A DNA stretch of 64,000 nt from Frankia sp. AiPa1 (GTDB taxonomy: Bacteria; Actinomycetota; Actinomycetes; Frankiales; Frankiaceae). Shown in pieces: positions 1-7,274 of the stretch. The stretch covers positions 1-64,000 of the forward strand of contig NZ_JALKFZ020000182.1 in NCBI RefSeq assembly GCF_023243075.1, written 5' to 3'. A program made the translations under genes and the position numbers. The notes under the pieces were generated by a model. That model was given only the letters and a program-made list of their open reading frames with translations, made no database searches and had not been told where the DNA came from. Position 1 is the stretch's first letter. Each line of letters begins with the position of its first letter.

Positions 1-1
1 C

Positions 2-82
2 GCGTTCCTCGCACGGGCGACCGGTTGTTTGCGGGACATCGTCACGCGTCACGCCGGCGAGCGGATTCTCATCCTCGAGTGA
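2..82 (+). pseudogene. 3' scrap of a histidine-phosphatase-like gene (left edge)
   Basis: The frame from base 2 reads 26 codons to a TGA at 80-82. The end, RDIVTRHAGERILILE, resembles the strand just before the second catalytic half of phosphoglycerate-mutase-type histidine phosphatases (usual pattern HxGERVLVVSHGG). The stop falls where the conserved SHGG should come, so this looks like a truncated or frame-broken relic, not a working gene. The upstream part lies outside the window. The assignment rests on a short stretch and is weak. Confidence 0.3.
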
Positions 83-388
83 TCCGACGGTGCGTGGTGC
101 ACTGGACGCGGCACGGCTGCATGGCCCCGGCCCGTATCTTCACGAGGGACGATGGGAACTCGCCGATATCATCGACCTGTATGTGTGCGGCGACCTTCCC
201 GACGAAGGCGTGGCCGAGCCTCGGTGGCCCGGCGGGTCGAGTGCCGGCTCTCGGTCGCCCGGCGGGGCGACGTGGGCCTGTCGAGAGGCGCGGTCGCGAT
301 CAGGGTGCGGCAGGGAACCACGCAGGCCCCGATCGTCACGATCCGCGACGGCCAAACGGGGGCATCGGGCGGCCGTGATCCTTTATGG
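83..388. other. Degenerate region with one possible protein fragment
   Basis: No complete gene is convincing here. The frame starting at 90 (GTG) opens with protein-like residues (LHGPGPYLHEGRWELADI, then IDLYVCGDLPDEG) and becomes arginine/serine-rich noise after about base 225. That suggests an N-terminal or internal gene scrap whose continuation has been lost. I do not recognise the family. Confidence 0.3.
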
Positions 389-433
389 GTCCTTCTGGGG
401 GGACGAATCGGACACGGAACCCCCCAGAAGGAC
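389..433. repeat. Hairpin repeat copy H1 (14-bp perfect stem, conserved loop)
   Basis: GTCCTTCTGGGGGG (389-402) and its exact complement (420-433) enclose a 17-base loop containing CGAATCGGACACGGAA. The loop matches the core CAAATCGGACACGAA found in the hairpins near 36710, 46001 and 61664, while the stem sequence is different. There is no T-tract after the stem, so a simple rho-independent terminator is not the best reading. Confidence 0.85.
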
Positions 434-570
434 ACAAAGATCGACTTCGCGCGGCGAACCCGCCCCATTTCGGCTACCGATCGTGACCTGAGGGAGGGTC
501 GGGGCGGCGGTGATCCGGGTCAGGGTTCCCCATGGCTGTGATCACAACCGGACGCGCGCCCTGGGGTGCC

Positions 571-715
571 TCTCGTGGAGCTCCGGCTCGCGGCCGGGTT
601 TACCCGATGAGTCTCACTGTCCGTGACGGCTTTCGGGGGTGGTGGCGCCGCCGACGAGCGGGCGTGGCGCCTCTACCGGTTTTCCGTCCGATTTGTACCT
701 TCGTAACCCTGTAGA
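571..715 (+). repeat. Long repeat X, left part, containing half of hairpin H2
   Basis: This 145-bp stretch matches the left flanks near 53631-53762 and (inverted) 15591-15690: GGCTCGCGGCCGGGTT, then CTGTCCGTGA, then a TCTACCGG arm followed by the loop core GTCCGATTTG. It ends abruptly at the IS boundary. The missing remainder (GTAGAAGCGAC and flank) resumes on the far side of the element at 2563. One ancestral repeat copy was therefore interrupted. Confidence 0.8.
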
Positions 716-2562
716 GATCCTGCTGGTCAATTCGGTGGTGGGGGTTGGGTGGCTGCGAGGCGGGCGAGGTGGCTGGTGCGTGTGCGGTCGAAGGGTTGGT
801 TGTTCCAGTGGTCGTCGAGTCGTAGGAGGTTGAGGGCGACGGCGGCGTAGACGTGGTGGAGGTGGGTTTTGGGGAGTCCTCGGTAGCGGGTGCGGCGGAT
901 TCCGGTGGTGGTGATGGCCTGGTGGATGGTGGACTCGACGCCGGCGCGCTGTTTGTAGTCGTTTTTCCAGTCGGGGGTGGTCTGTAGGGCGCGGGCTGCC
1001 TGCTGGGATTCGTGGATCTCTCGGGGGCGCACGAGCAGGGTGCGGCGGGCGTTGCGGGAGGTCGTGCACTGGGGGCGGGCGGGGCAGGGCCGGCAGGTCA
1101 TGGCGCCGAAGGTGATGTGGATGGCGTCTTTGCCGTGGGGGCGCACGGGGTTCCAGGTGTTCGAGGTCCTGCCCTGGGGGCAGGTGGCCTGCCGCTGGTC
1201 GAAGTCGATGGTGAAGGCGGTCTGGTCGTAGCCGTTGCCGGCTCTGGCCTGGGGGGAGTTGTTAGTGAGCAGCGGGGTGACCAGGACGGTTCCGTGGGTG
1301 CGGGCGGTGTCGAGGACGAGTGCGGCCGAGGCGTAGCCGGCGTCGAGGTAGTGGCGGGCGGGGGTCAGTCCGCGGGTGGCGAGCTGGGTCTGGAGGATCG
1401 CGGTCATGGCGTTGTCGGTCACGGTCGCCTCGGTGGTCGCCACGTTCGTGACCAGGTTCGGTGGGCTGCCCGGGGCGGGCCGGCCGTCCGGGCCGAGGGG
1501 CTGGCAGGTCTCGGACAGGTGGACTTTGTAGCCAGTCCAGGTGGTGGTGTGGCGGGCGGTCCGCCGGGCGTCGAGGTCGTAGGGGGAGGTCAGTCGGGTT
1601 CTGCCCGGCGGGAGACCGTCCTGGGTCTCCCGCCGTCTGACCACCTCCCGGCCGTCCGCGTCGAGGGTGCGGACATAGTTCTGGACCAGGACCCGGCGCA
1701 GCACGTCGACGGCGGGCAGCTCGGCCAGCCAACCCGGCGTGGCCGGGTCGTACACGGCCGTCAGCAGGGCAAACCCGTCGACGCCGTAGTCGTGCGCGAG
1801 CCGTTCCCGGTCCGCCGTCGACGCCGCCGCCACCCCCCACGCGTCGACCCGGCGGCCGTACCGCCGCGACCAGGCAGCCACCTGCACCGCCCCGGCCAGC
1901 CAGTCCGGCGCCGCCACCGCCAGCACCTCCACAGCGGCCCGCACCGACTCCCCGGCCAGATCCATCCGGTTGAGGTCGCGCACCGCCGCCACCACCGACG
2001 TCGAGTCGCTGCGCGCACCACCCCCCGCCCCCAGCAGCCCACGGCCGACCAGCGCGGCCAGCAGCAGATCCAGCGCCTTCTCCTCCAACCCGTGGCGCAC
2101 CAGCCGATCCCGGAACTCCACCAGCACCGACGGGTCGAACCCCTCGTCGTCAAGCTCCAGACCCAGCGCGTACTTCCAGTCCATCCCGAACCGCACCCGC
2201 GCCGCCGCCGCCCGATCCGAGAGGTTCTCCACCATCTGCAACGCCGTCACCAACGCCAACCGCCCCGGCGACCAACCCGGACGGCCCCGCCGCCCGAACG
2301 CCGCCGCGAACTCACCGTCCGCGAACAGCTCCCCCAACTCGTCACGCACCCGCATCGCCAACGGATAGGCACCCCGCCGCGCCGCCGCCCGCGCCGCCCG
2401 CGCGGTCGCTTCCGGCACCACGGGCCACGGCTCCGGCCGCATCGACATCCCACACCCCCACCACGGCCAGGATCAGCGGAAAAGCAGGCCGGCCCCGCAC
2501 CCTCCACCACAGAGATCAACAACCCGCCACCGCGGCCACAAGCCGAATTGACCAGCAGGATC
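716..2562 (-). mobile_element. IS1182-family insertion sequence inserted in a hairpin repeat
   Basis: The element is 1847 bp long. Perfect 20-bp terminal inverted repeats (GATCCTGCTGGTCAATTCGG at 716-735 and its complement at 2543-2562) enclose a single transposase gene. TGTAGA occurs on both outer sides (710-715 and 2563-2568), so the target duplication is 4-6 bp; the exact size is ambiguous because the end bases A/T can be assigned either way. Removing the element restores the right arm of hairpin H2 (ACCCTGTAGAAGCGAC) exactly as in other copies. Intact ends and an intact ORF suggest recent, possibly active, transposition. Confidence 0.93.
727..2448 (-). CDS. IS1182-family transposase
   Basis: This is a DDE transposase of 573 residues, close to the family's usual length. 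It has the IS1182 layout: an N-terminal helical domain (RPGWSPGRLALVTALQMVEN, about residues 55-75), then KYALGLELDDEGFDPSVLVE, a first Asp in RSDSTSVVAA, a central TGYKVHLSET motif, YLDAGYAS, and a cysteine-bearing MTCRPCPARPQC segment before the C-terminal ESTIHQAI motif. The stop codon lies inside the left terminal repeat, so the gene fills the element. Start at 2448 is the ATG nearest the right end; MRPEP two codons later is an alternative. Confidence 0.93.
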   Translation of the reverse strand: MSMRPEPWPVVPEATARAARAAARRGAYPLAMRVRDELGELFADGEFAAAFGRRGRPGWSPGRLALVTALQMVENLSDRAAAARVRFGMDWKYALGLELDDEGFDPSVLVEFRDRLVRHGLEEKALDLLLAALVGRGLLGAGGGARSDSTSVVAAVRDLNRMDLAGESVRAAVEVLAVAAPDWLAGAVQVAAWSRRYGRRVDAWGVAAASTADRERLAHDYGVDGFALLTAVYDPATPGWLAELPAVDVLRRVLVQNYVRTLDADGREVVRRRETQDGLPPGRTRLTSPYDLDARRTARHTTTWTGYKVHLSETCQPLGPDGRPAPGSPPNLVTNVATTEATVTDNAMTAILQTQLATRGLTPARHYLDAGYASAALVLDTARTHGTVLVTPLLTNNSPQARAGNGYDQTAFTIDFDQRQATCPQGRTSNTWNPVRPHGKDAIHITFGAMTCRPCPARPQCTTSRNARRTLLVRPREIHESQQAARALQTTPDWKNDYKQRAGVESTIHQAITTTGIRRTRYRGLPKTHLHHVYAAVALNLLRLDDHWNNQPFDRTRTSHLARLAATQPPPPN

Positions 2563-2672
2563 TGTAGAAGCGACACGGAGGTCTTCCGGGGCCGATCCGT
2601 CGTCACGCGCGGCGGCGGGGAGGGCAGTGGCGGGTCGGCGGGTGGGGAGAGGGCTCGCTCGTCGTGACGACC
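2563..2672 (+). repeat. Long repeat X, right part (other side of the IS)
   Basis: This begins with the rest of hairpin H2 (TGTAGAAGCGACACGGAGG) and continues through GGCCGATCCGTCGTCACGC to GGAGAGGGCTCGCTC and GTGACGACC. The same string follows the hairpins at 56790 and, inverted, 15534. The GTGACGACC end resembles a start codon with a purine-rich leader, but what follows differs between copies, so I do not call a gene. The homology to the inverted copy carries on to about 2705. Confidence 0.8.
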
Positions 2673-2786
2673 GACACTGACGGTGACGGCAGGGGCACCA
2701 TGCATCATCGACACGGCGTGACGTCTCCTGTGTCGGCCCTCGACCGGCAACGGCGCATTGCCGTGCGTCACTGTGTAGGTCTCCTG

Positions 2787-2815
2787 GCCGACGTCCGGCT
2801 TGCCCGGACGTCGGC
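2787..2815 (-). terminator. GC-rich terminator hairpin after the cupin gene
   Basis: A perfect 12-bp inverted repeat (GCCGACGTCCGG / CCGGACGTCGGC) with a 5-base loop starts 12 bases beyond the cupin stop codon. It has no U-tract, which is normal for actinobacterial terminators. Confidence 0.7.
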
Positions 2816-2826
2816 CCATCCGAGAA

Positions 2827-3246
2827 TCACGTCGGTGGCTGCGCGTCGGGTGTCGCGGTGTAGGTGCTCACATCGACATGCTCGCGCCAGGAGGCGTCGA
2901 CGCGGTCGTCGTCGGCTTCCTGGATTGCGATATGGGTCATGAAGGTCCCAGGCGCCGCGCCATGCCAGTGGTACTCGCCCGGATTGGTGACGATGGTGTC
3001 GCCAGCACGGATCTCGTGAAGCAGTCCGCCCTCAGCCTGGACGCGACCCACCCCCTCGGTGACGTGCAGGATCTGACCGAACGGGTGGCAGTGCCAGGCC
3101 GAACGCGCTCCGGGTGTGAAGTGGACGGAGAACGCTCGCAGGCGTGACGGCGTTTCGGCGATGGCCAACTCGTCGACGAAGACGCTTCCGGTGAATCGTT
3201 CGGCCGGTGCCGGCGTGCTGTCTGGATGGGTGCGAATGACGATCAT
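2827..3246 (-). CDS. Small cupin-domain protein
   Basis: This 139-residue protein forms a single double-stranded beta-barrel. Cupin motif 1 is visible as WHCHPFGQILHVTEG (about residues 52-66) and motif 2 as GDTIVTNPGEYHWHGA (about residues 82-97), giving the His ligands for one metal. Start ATG 3246 has GGAGG seven bases upstream. The substrate cannot be told from sequence. It lies directly downstream of a MerR regulator, with a MerR-type promoter in the 90-bp gap, so it is probably that regulator's target and may act on or sense a small molecule. A GC hairpin follows the stop. Confidence 0.85.
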   Translation of the reverse strand: MIVIRTHPDSTPAPAERFTGSVFVDELAIAETPSRLRAFSVHFTPGARSAWHCHPFGQILHVTEGVGRVQAEGGLLHEIRAGDTIVTNPGEYHWHGAAPGTFMTHIAIQEADDDRVDASWREHVDVSTYTATPDAQPPT

Positions 3247-3309
3247 GGTGTCGGCCTCCAACTGATGGCGCGGGTGAACCGGACAGTCGGGTGGCCGCCG
3301 GCGCGGCCG

Positions 3310-3340
3310 ACGCTAGGTGCTGGAGTGGACTCAAGGTCAA
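3310..3340 (-). promoter_or_regulatory. MerR-type promoter of the cupin gene (19-bp spacer)
   Basis: On the minus strand TTGACC (3340-3335) and TAGCGT (3315-3310) are separated by 19 bp, longer than the usual 17. The spacer holds the dyad GAGT-CC-ACTC. An overlong spacer with a dyad is the hallmark of MerR-activated promoters. The -35 hexamer overlaps the stop codon of the MerR gene. Confidence 0.7.
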
Positions 3341-3726
3341 ACCTGCGGGGCACCCGGAGGTTGACCGGTGCGCGCGAGCTGCTCGTACTTCGTGATCTTG
3401 CCTTCGACCATCGCCAGGCAGTCGTCCAACTCGGCACGAGCGGCAAGCATTGCCCGCTGGTGCTCGCGCAGGACGTGAAGAACCCCGCCGACACCGTCGC
3501 GTCCCTGTTCTCGCTGCTCGATGTACTCACGCAGCTGTCTCAGCGGCATGCCGGTCGCACGCATCTGGCGTAGGAAGACGAGCCAACGCACCGCGTCGTC
3601 GCTGAACCGCCGCCTCCCAGCCGGGTCGCGATCAGCGAAGTACAGGAGCCCGAGCGTGTCGTAGTAGCGGATCGTGTCCACACTCAGGCCCGACTGTGCG
3701 GCAGCCGCACCGATGTACTCCACCAT
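3337..3726 (-). CDS. MerR-family transcriptional regulator
   Basis: This 129-residue regulator has an N-terminal MerR helix-turn-helix (GLSVDTIRYYDTLGLL, about residues 12-27, then AGRRRFSDDAVRWLVFLRQM) and a long dimerisation helix (REYIEQREQGRDG onward). No Cys-rich metal-binding tail is present, so it belongs with the small-molecule-responsive AdhR/YyaN-like members. It starts at ATG 3726. The downstream cupin gene has a 19-bp-spacer promoter beginning at this gene's stop codon and is the likely regulated gene. The reading frame of a GrpB-like ORF upstream overlaps its start by about 40 bp. Confidence 0.88.
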   Translation of the reverse strand: MVEYIGAAAAQSGLSVDTIRYYDTLGLLYFADRDPAGRRRFSDDAVRWLVFLRQMRATGMPLRQLREYIEQREQGRDGVGGVLHVLREHQRAMLAARAELDDCLAMVEGKITKYEQLARTGQPPGAPQV

Positions 3727-4223
3727 GGCTTCGACCGTACGATCTCCCCGGGCATGCCAGCAGCGAGATCCGCCGCCAACAACCTCATGACCCGCAACAT
3801 CCAGGGGGCTGGATGCGCGGCGGAACCCAGCAGGGCGGTGATGAACACGTGGCCGCCGCCGCCCACGCCGCCGTCGCCACGGGAGATCCACCCGTCGGGC
3901 GCCAACCGGGCCGCGACGGCCGGGGTGGTCGGGGTGGTCGGGACGGTGGGATCGGCCGGGATCGCCGGACCCGGGTGGAGGGCCGGATCGGGCGGGATGA
4001 CCGCATCGGTGGGCATGATCGGACCAGCCGGGTTCGCCGCGCCAGCGCAGGGCGCCGGGACCGCGTCCGCCGGGAGGCCGACGGCCAGATCGATGATCGG
4101 TTTCGCGGGCAGGTCGGGAACCGGCGAGGAGCCGATCACCTCGACCCCACGCACCCGCCCGGCCAGGACGTCCGCACCGGCGTTCTCCGTACCTGTCAGA
4201 ATGCGCCCGTGGCGTGCCCGCAT
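3684..4223 (-). CDS. GrpB-like (UPF0157) protein with proline/threonine-rich insert, possibly degenerate
   Basis: The 179-residue frame shows the UPF0157 signature in two pieces: VEVIGSSPVPDLPAKPIIDL (about residues 22-41), matching the family's GSTSVPGLxAKPIID, and WISRGDGGVGGGGHVFI, matching its RGDxGxxGGHxF. Between them lies a 60-residue stretch of Pro, Ala and Thr (PADPTVPTTPTTPAVAA) that normal members lack. The N-terminal 20-25 residues usual for GrpB are missing and the last 30 residues run into the MerR start region. It could be a decaying gene or a functional protein with an expanded linker. It overlaps the divergent methyltransferase start by 15 bp. Confidence 0.45.
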   Translation of the reverse strand: MRARHGRILTGTENAGADVLAGRVRGVEVIGSSPVPDLPAKPIIDLAVGLPADAVPAPCAGAANPAGPIMPTDAVIPPDPALHPGPAIPADPTVPTTPTTPAVAARLAPDGWISRGDGGVGGGGHVFITALLGSAAHPAPWMLRVMRLLAADLAAGMPGEIVRSKPWWSTSVRLPHSRA

Positions 4224-4973
4224 GACAACGGACGGTGGAATCACAACATCCACTATCACCGGTGGATCCTGGCGGTGGTGCCGCCCGGTGCCGACACCGT
4301 CCTGGACGTCGGCTGTGGCGAGGGGATGCTGGCCCGCGCCCTGCGCCCGGCGGTGGCGCACGTCACCGGCCTCGACCGGGACGAGCCCAGCATCGCCGCG
4401 GCCCGCGCCCACTTCTGCACCACCGGCCCGTCCGCCGCACCCGCGCAGGCCACCAGTACGCACGGCGTCGGCGCGGGCGCGCACGGCGCGGACGGCGGCG
4501 CGGGGGCGGGCGGCGCGGGCGCGGGGGCGGATGCCCTCGGATCAGGTGGCGGGGCCGACGCGAGCGGCGGGGGCGGGTCCGGCATCGACTATGTCGTGGG
4601 GGACGTGCTGATCCATCCGCTGGCGCCGGGCTCCTTCGACATGATCACCTCGGTGGCTGCGCTGCATCACATGGACGCCGCCGCCGCCCTCACCCGGATG
4701 CGGGAGCTGCTGCGGCCCGGCGGGGTGCTCGCCGTCGTCGGCCTCGCCCGTGTCAGCGGGCCTCGCGACCTGCCGTACGCGGCCGTGGGGGTGCTGGCGA
4801 ACCGGGTGCTGCGGGTGCGCCGGGGCCAGTGGCACCAGCCCTCGCCCACGGTGTGGCCACCGCCGCTGACCTACCGGCAGATGCGCGTCCTCGCCGGTGA
4901 GCTGCTGCCCGGCTGCCAGTTCCGCCGCCGGCTGCTGTTCCGCTACACCCTGCTGTGGCAGCGACCCTCGTAG
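4209..4973 (+). CDS. Class I SAM-dependent methyltransferase with internal Gly/Ala insert
   Basis: A UbiE-like methyltransferase of 254 residues. Motif I is VLDVGCGEGM (residues 31-40), the acidic end of strand 2 is GLDRD (54-58), motif II/post-I is SFDMITSVAALHHMD, and the LLRPGGVLAVVG loop follows. Residues about 72-125 are an insertion made almost only of Gly, Ala, Asp and Ser, between helix C and the strand reading IDYVVGDV. It would have to loop out of the Rossmann fold. Start GTG 4209 gives the complete motif I; no strong ribosome site is seen. The substrate is unknown. The divergent GrpB-like frame overlaps the start. Confidence 0.82.
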   Translation: MACPHDNGRWNHNIHYHRWILAVVPPGADTVLDVGCGEGMLARALRPAVAHVTGLDRDEPSIAAARAHFCTTGPSAAPAQATSTHGVGAGAHGADGGAGAGGAGAGADALGSGGGADASGGGGSGIDYVVGDVLIHPLAPGSFDMITSVAALHHMDAAAALTRMRELLRPGGVLAVVGLARVSGPRDLPYAAVGVLANRVLRVRRGQWHQPSPTVWPPPLTYRQMRVLAGELLPGCQFRRRLLFRYTLLWQRPS

Positions 4974-4992
4974 GGTTCTTCTCGCGGAGCAT

Positions 4993-5100
4993 GAGGGTCC
5001 ATCACAGCAGAACGGCCAGTGCCCGCCCGATCCCCCGGTCGGGCCCGGACCACCTGCGACGTCCTCGGCGGCACGCGCACCGTCCGACGTACCGCGTGCC
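4993..5100 (+). repeat. Repeat Y, copy 1
   Basis: About 100 bp are recognisably related to 15288-15389: CATGAGGGTCCATCACAGCA, a shared CCCGCCCGATC, then CTCGGCGGCACGCGCACCGT and CGTACCGCG. The first 30 bases also match 52376-52409. No gene is evident in either frame across copies. Confidence 0.65.
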
Positions 5101-5187
5101 CGGTGCCCGATGTCACCTGGATCATCGCGTGCGACGGCCTGGCCATCGCCGCGGCGCGGCAGGTAGCCGCGGCACGGCGATGGCGTC

Positions 5188-6132
5188 TCAGCGTTGGTCG
5201 CAGCGGATCACCACTTTGCCGAACTGCTTGCCCGCGAGGGCGCGGTTGATGCCGTCACGGGCGTCGGGCAGCGCCCAGGTGCTGTCGATCAGGGGTCGTA
5301 CGCCGGTGCTCGCGCAGTGTCGGGCCAGCCGTCGCAGCTCCTCGGGGCTGCCCATCGCGCTGCCGTGCAGGGTGATCGACCGGACGAACAGGTCCGCGAG
5401 GTCGAGGTCCGCCGCCGCCCCGGTCACCGCGCCCGCGGTGACCACGCGGCCACCGTTGCGGACCGAGCGCAGCGAGTGGGCGATCGTGGCCGTTCCGACG
5501 CAGTCCAGGGCCGCGTCGACGGGTTCCGGCAGGGTCTCGCCCGGGGCGTACGCGCCGTGCGCGCCGAGATCCTCGACCGCGCGTCGGCGGCGTTCGGGGT
5601 CTCGGCCGCTCACCCAGACCCGCATCCCGGCCGCGACGCCCAGGCTGATCAGCGCGGTCGTGACGCCGCCGCCGGTGCCCTGGACGAGGATCGTCTCGCC
5701 GGGTTTCAGATCGGCGCGGCCGAACAGCATCCGATAGGCGGTCAGCCAGGCGGTACCCAGGCACGCCGCTTCCTCGAAGGACAGCTCCGCGGGCTTGGGG
5801 ATGACGTTGGCGCGCGGCACGTGGACACGCTGCGCCCAGGTCCCGTCGACGCCCTGCGAGAGCATGCGCAGGCCGGGGTCGTGCATGGGGTCGGCGTAGC
5901 TGGGCGCGGCCAGGATGGGGTAGATGATGACGTCGTTGCCGTCCTGGTCGACGCCCGCCCCGTCCGAGCCGAGCACGCGGGGCTGGTCGCCCCCGGCGGC
6001 CCGCGCGGCCATCAGGTCGCTGTGGTTCACCGAGGCGCACCGCAGCGTCACCGTCGTCCAGCCGGGCGCGGGGGGAGCCTGGTCCCGGTCGGCGATCTGC
6101 AGCCCGGCGGCGGTGCGGCGCACGGCGAGCAT
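5188..6132 (-). CDS. Zinc-independent medium-chain alcohol dehydrogenase / quinone oxidoreductase-like
   Basis: This 314-residue NAD(P)-dependent oxidoreductase of the MDR superfamily has an N-terminal GroES-like fold (VTLRCASVNHSDLMAARA, then VLGSDGAGV) and a Rossmann domain with ILVQGTGGGVTTALI, matching the GxGGxG-type dinucleotide loop. The structural-zinc cysteine cluster is absent, as in zinc-free zeta-crystallin/quinone reductases. Start ATG 6132 overlaps the stop of the upstream SnoaL-like gene by one base (TGATG), so the two are translationally coupled and probably act on the same metabolite under the divergent MarR. Confidence 0.9.
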   Translation of the reverse strand: MLAVRRTAAGLQIADRDQAPPAPGWTTVTLRCASVNHSDLMAARAAGGDQPRVLGSDGAGVDQDGNDVIIYPILAAPSYADPMHDPGLRMLSQGVDGTWAQRVHVPRANVIPKPAELSFEEAACLGTAWLTAYRMLFGRADLKPGETILVQGTGGGVTTALISLGVAAGMRVWVSGRDPERRRRAVEDLGAHGAYAPGETLPEPVDAALDCVGTATIAHSLRSVRNGGRVVTAGAVTGAAADLDLADLFVRSITLHGSAMGSPEELRRLARHCASTGVRPLIDSTWALPDARDGINRALAGKQFGKVVIRCDQR

Positions 6133-6626
6133 CAGTTCCTCGGCAGAACGTAGGGAAGGTCGTGGCTGATCTCCATCGAGGTGATCAGCCAGCGCCCGTC
6201 GACGCGGCGTAGCCGGGAGCGGGTGTATCCGGACTCGATGGGGGTGATCGTGCCCTGGGCGCCGAAGACGCCCGCGGGCCAGCCGCCGTCGGGCTCGGCC
6301 GTGCCGACGACGTTGTAGACGAGGAACTGCGCGTCGTTGGTGGCCGTGTCGTCGTCCACGTCCACGAGATGGTTGAACGTGGTGTGGTGGCTCCAACCAC
6401 GCGGCGGATGCGGGGCCATCAGCCCGGCGACGGCCTGGCCGATCGCCGCCGCGCCGCGCACGCTGCCCAGCGGCGCGCGTACGCCGTCGTGGGCGTAGTA
6501 GACGTCCACGACGGCGTCGTCGGTGAACAGGGCCGCCATCGCGTCGCCGTCGCGGTGGTCGGCCGCGCGGACGTAGCGAGCCGTGACCTCACTGATCTCG
6601 CGTTCGGGGCTCTTGGTGCCAGCCAT
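6132..6626 (-). CDS. SnoaL-like (NTF2-fold) protein
   Basis: This 164-residue protein has a cone-shaped NTF2 fold: YVRAADHRDGDAMAALFTDD near the N-terminus, then a beta-rich half ending in YTRSRLRRVDGRWLI and SMEIS. Such proteins are aldol cyclases, ring isomerases or dehydratases, or carry no known activity. ATG 6626 is preceded by GGAGGGAG at ideal distance, so the TTG further upstream is rejected as start. It is the first gene of a two-gene operon with the dehydrogenase and lies divergent to a MarR regulator, across a 90-bp region with two operator-like repeats. Confidence 0.85.
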   Translation of the reverse strand: MAGTKSPEREISEVTARYVRAADHRDGDAMAALFTDDAVVDVYYAHDGVRAPLGSVRGAAAIGQAVAGLMAPHPPRGWSHHTTFNHLVDVDDDTATNDAQFLVYNVVGTAEPDGGWPAGVFGAQGTITPIESGYTRSRLRRVDGRWLITSMEISHDLPYVLPRN

Positions 6627-6645
6627 CGCCACTCCCTCCAACTAT

Positions 6646-6680
6646 CTGAGACTTTCAGGTATATACCTGAGACTATCAGG
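6646..6680. promoter_or_regulatory. Paired operator sites between the SnoaL operon and marR
   Basis: CTGAGACTTTCAGG (6646-6659) and CTGAGACTATCAGG (6667-6680) differ at one base and start 21 bp apart, two helical turns. Each has CTGA/TCAG symmetry, and AGGTATATACCT lies between them. Placement in the divergent gap suits a MarR repressor controlling both directions. Confidence 0.7.
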
Positions 6681-6713
6681 CAGTTTCCGGAGAGTCTCAC
6701 GTAGCCTGGGGGG

Positions 6714-7205
6714 GTGAGCGTGCGACCGACCTTCACCGCGGAGACGCTGACCGGGGAGCTGGCACGCGGACGCTTCCCCCACATCCGCAGGTCGATGCTC
6801 GATTTCGTCGGCGCCTACCTGCTCGACTTCGAGGTTTCGGCGCATCGCGCCGGGCTCACGCTCGCCCAGGCGCGCGTGCTCGGGTTCGCGGCGCTGCGGC
6901 CGTCGTCGATGAAGGAGCTCGCCGCGCAGTTCGGCTGCGACCCGTCCAACCTCACCGCCAAGGTCGACCGGTTGATCGCCCTTGGCCTGGTGGAACGGCG
7001 ACCCGATCCGCGAGACGGGCGCGTCAAGGTCATCGCCGCGACCGCCGAGGGGACCGCCGCGTCAGCGGCGCTGTGCCACAGCCGCGACTGGCTCGCCGAG
7101 GTGCTCGGCCGGCTGAGCGCCGAGGAGGCCCGCACCATCGAAACGGCGTTCGATCTGCTCATCAACCATCCCACGCCGCCCCTCGACGACCTGGCATGTC
7201 CATGA
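6714..7205 (+). CDS. MarR-family transcriptional regulator
   Basis: This 163-residue winged-helix regulator has its recognition part in SSMKELAAQFGCDPSNLTAK and the wing in LVERRPDPRDGRVKVIAATA, the DxRxxR pattern typical of MarR. Long N- and C-terminal helices supply the dimer interface. It starts with GTG at 6714. It is transcribed away from the SnoaL/dehydrogenase operon, and the gap holds two 14-bp operator-like repeats, so it probably represses both itself and the operon and releases DNA when a phenolic or related ligand binds. A GC hairpin follows the stop. Confidence 0.92.
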   Translation: MSVRPTFTAETLTGELARGRFPHIRRSMLDFVGAYLLDFEVSAHRAGLTLAQARVLGFAALRPSSMKELAAQFGCDPSNLTAKVDRLIALGLVERRPDPRDGRVKVIAATAEGTAASAALCHSRDWLAEVLGRLSAEEARTIETAFDLLINHPTPPLDDLACP

Positions 7206-7209
7206 CGGC

Positions 7210-7233
7210 GGCGGCCACGCTCCGGTGGCCGCC
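7210..7233. terminator. Bidirectional terminator between convergent genes
   Basis: A perfect 9-bp stem GGCGGCCAC / GTGGCCGCC with a 6-base loop lies 4 bases after the marR stop and 42 bases from the end of the convergent isomerase gene. Confidence 0.6.
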
Positions 7234-7274
7234 CGCGTGCGGCGCGGGGCGCGTCCGGCGGGTGCCGCGGCGGT

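Noticed and set aside
389..433. Hairpin H1 as an ordinary terminator
   Set aside because: There is no confident gene just upstream and no T-tract, and the loop is conserved in distant copies, which terminators do not require.
2664..2942. A gene beginning GTGACGACC at the right edge of repeat X
   Set aside because: The start-like motif is repeated, but the sequence after it differs among copies and is not protein-like; it is treated as part of the repeat.
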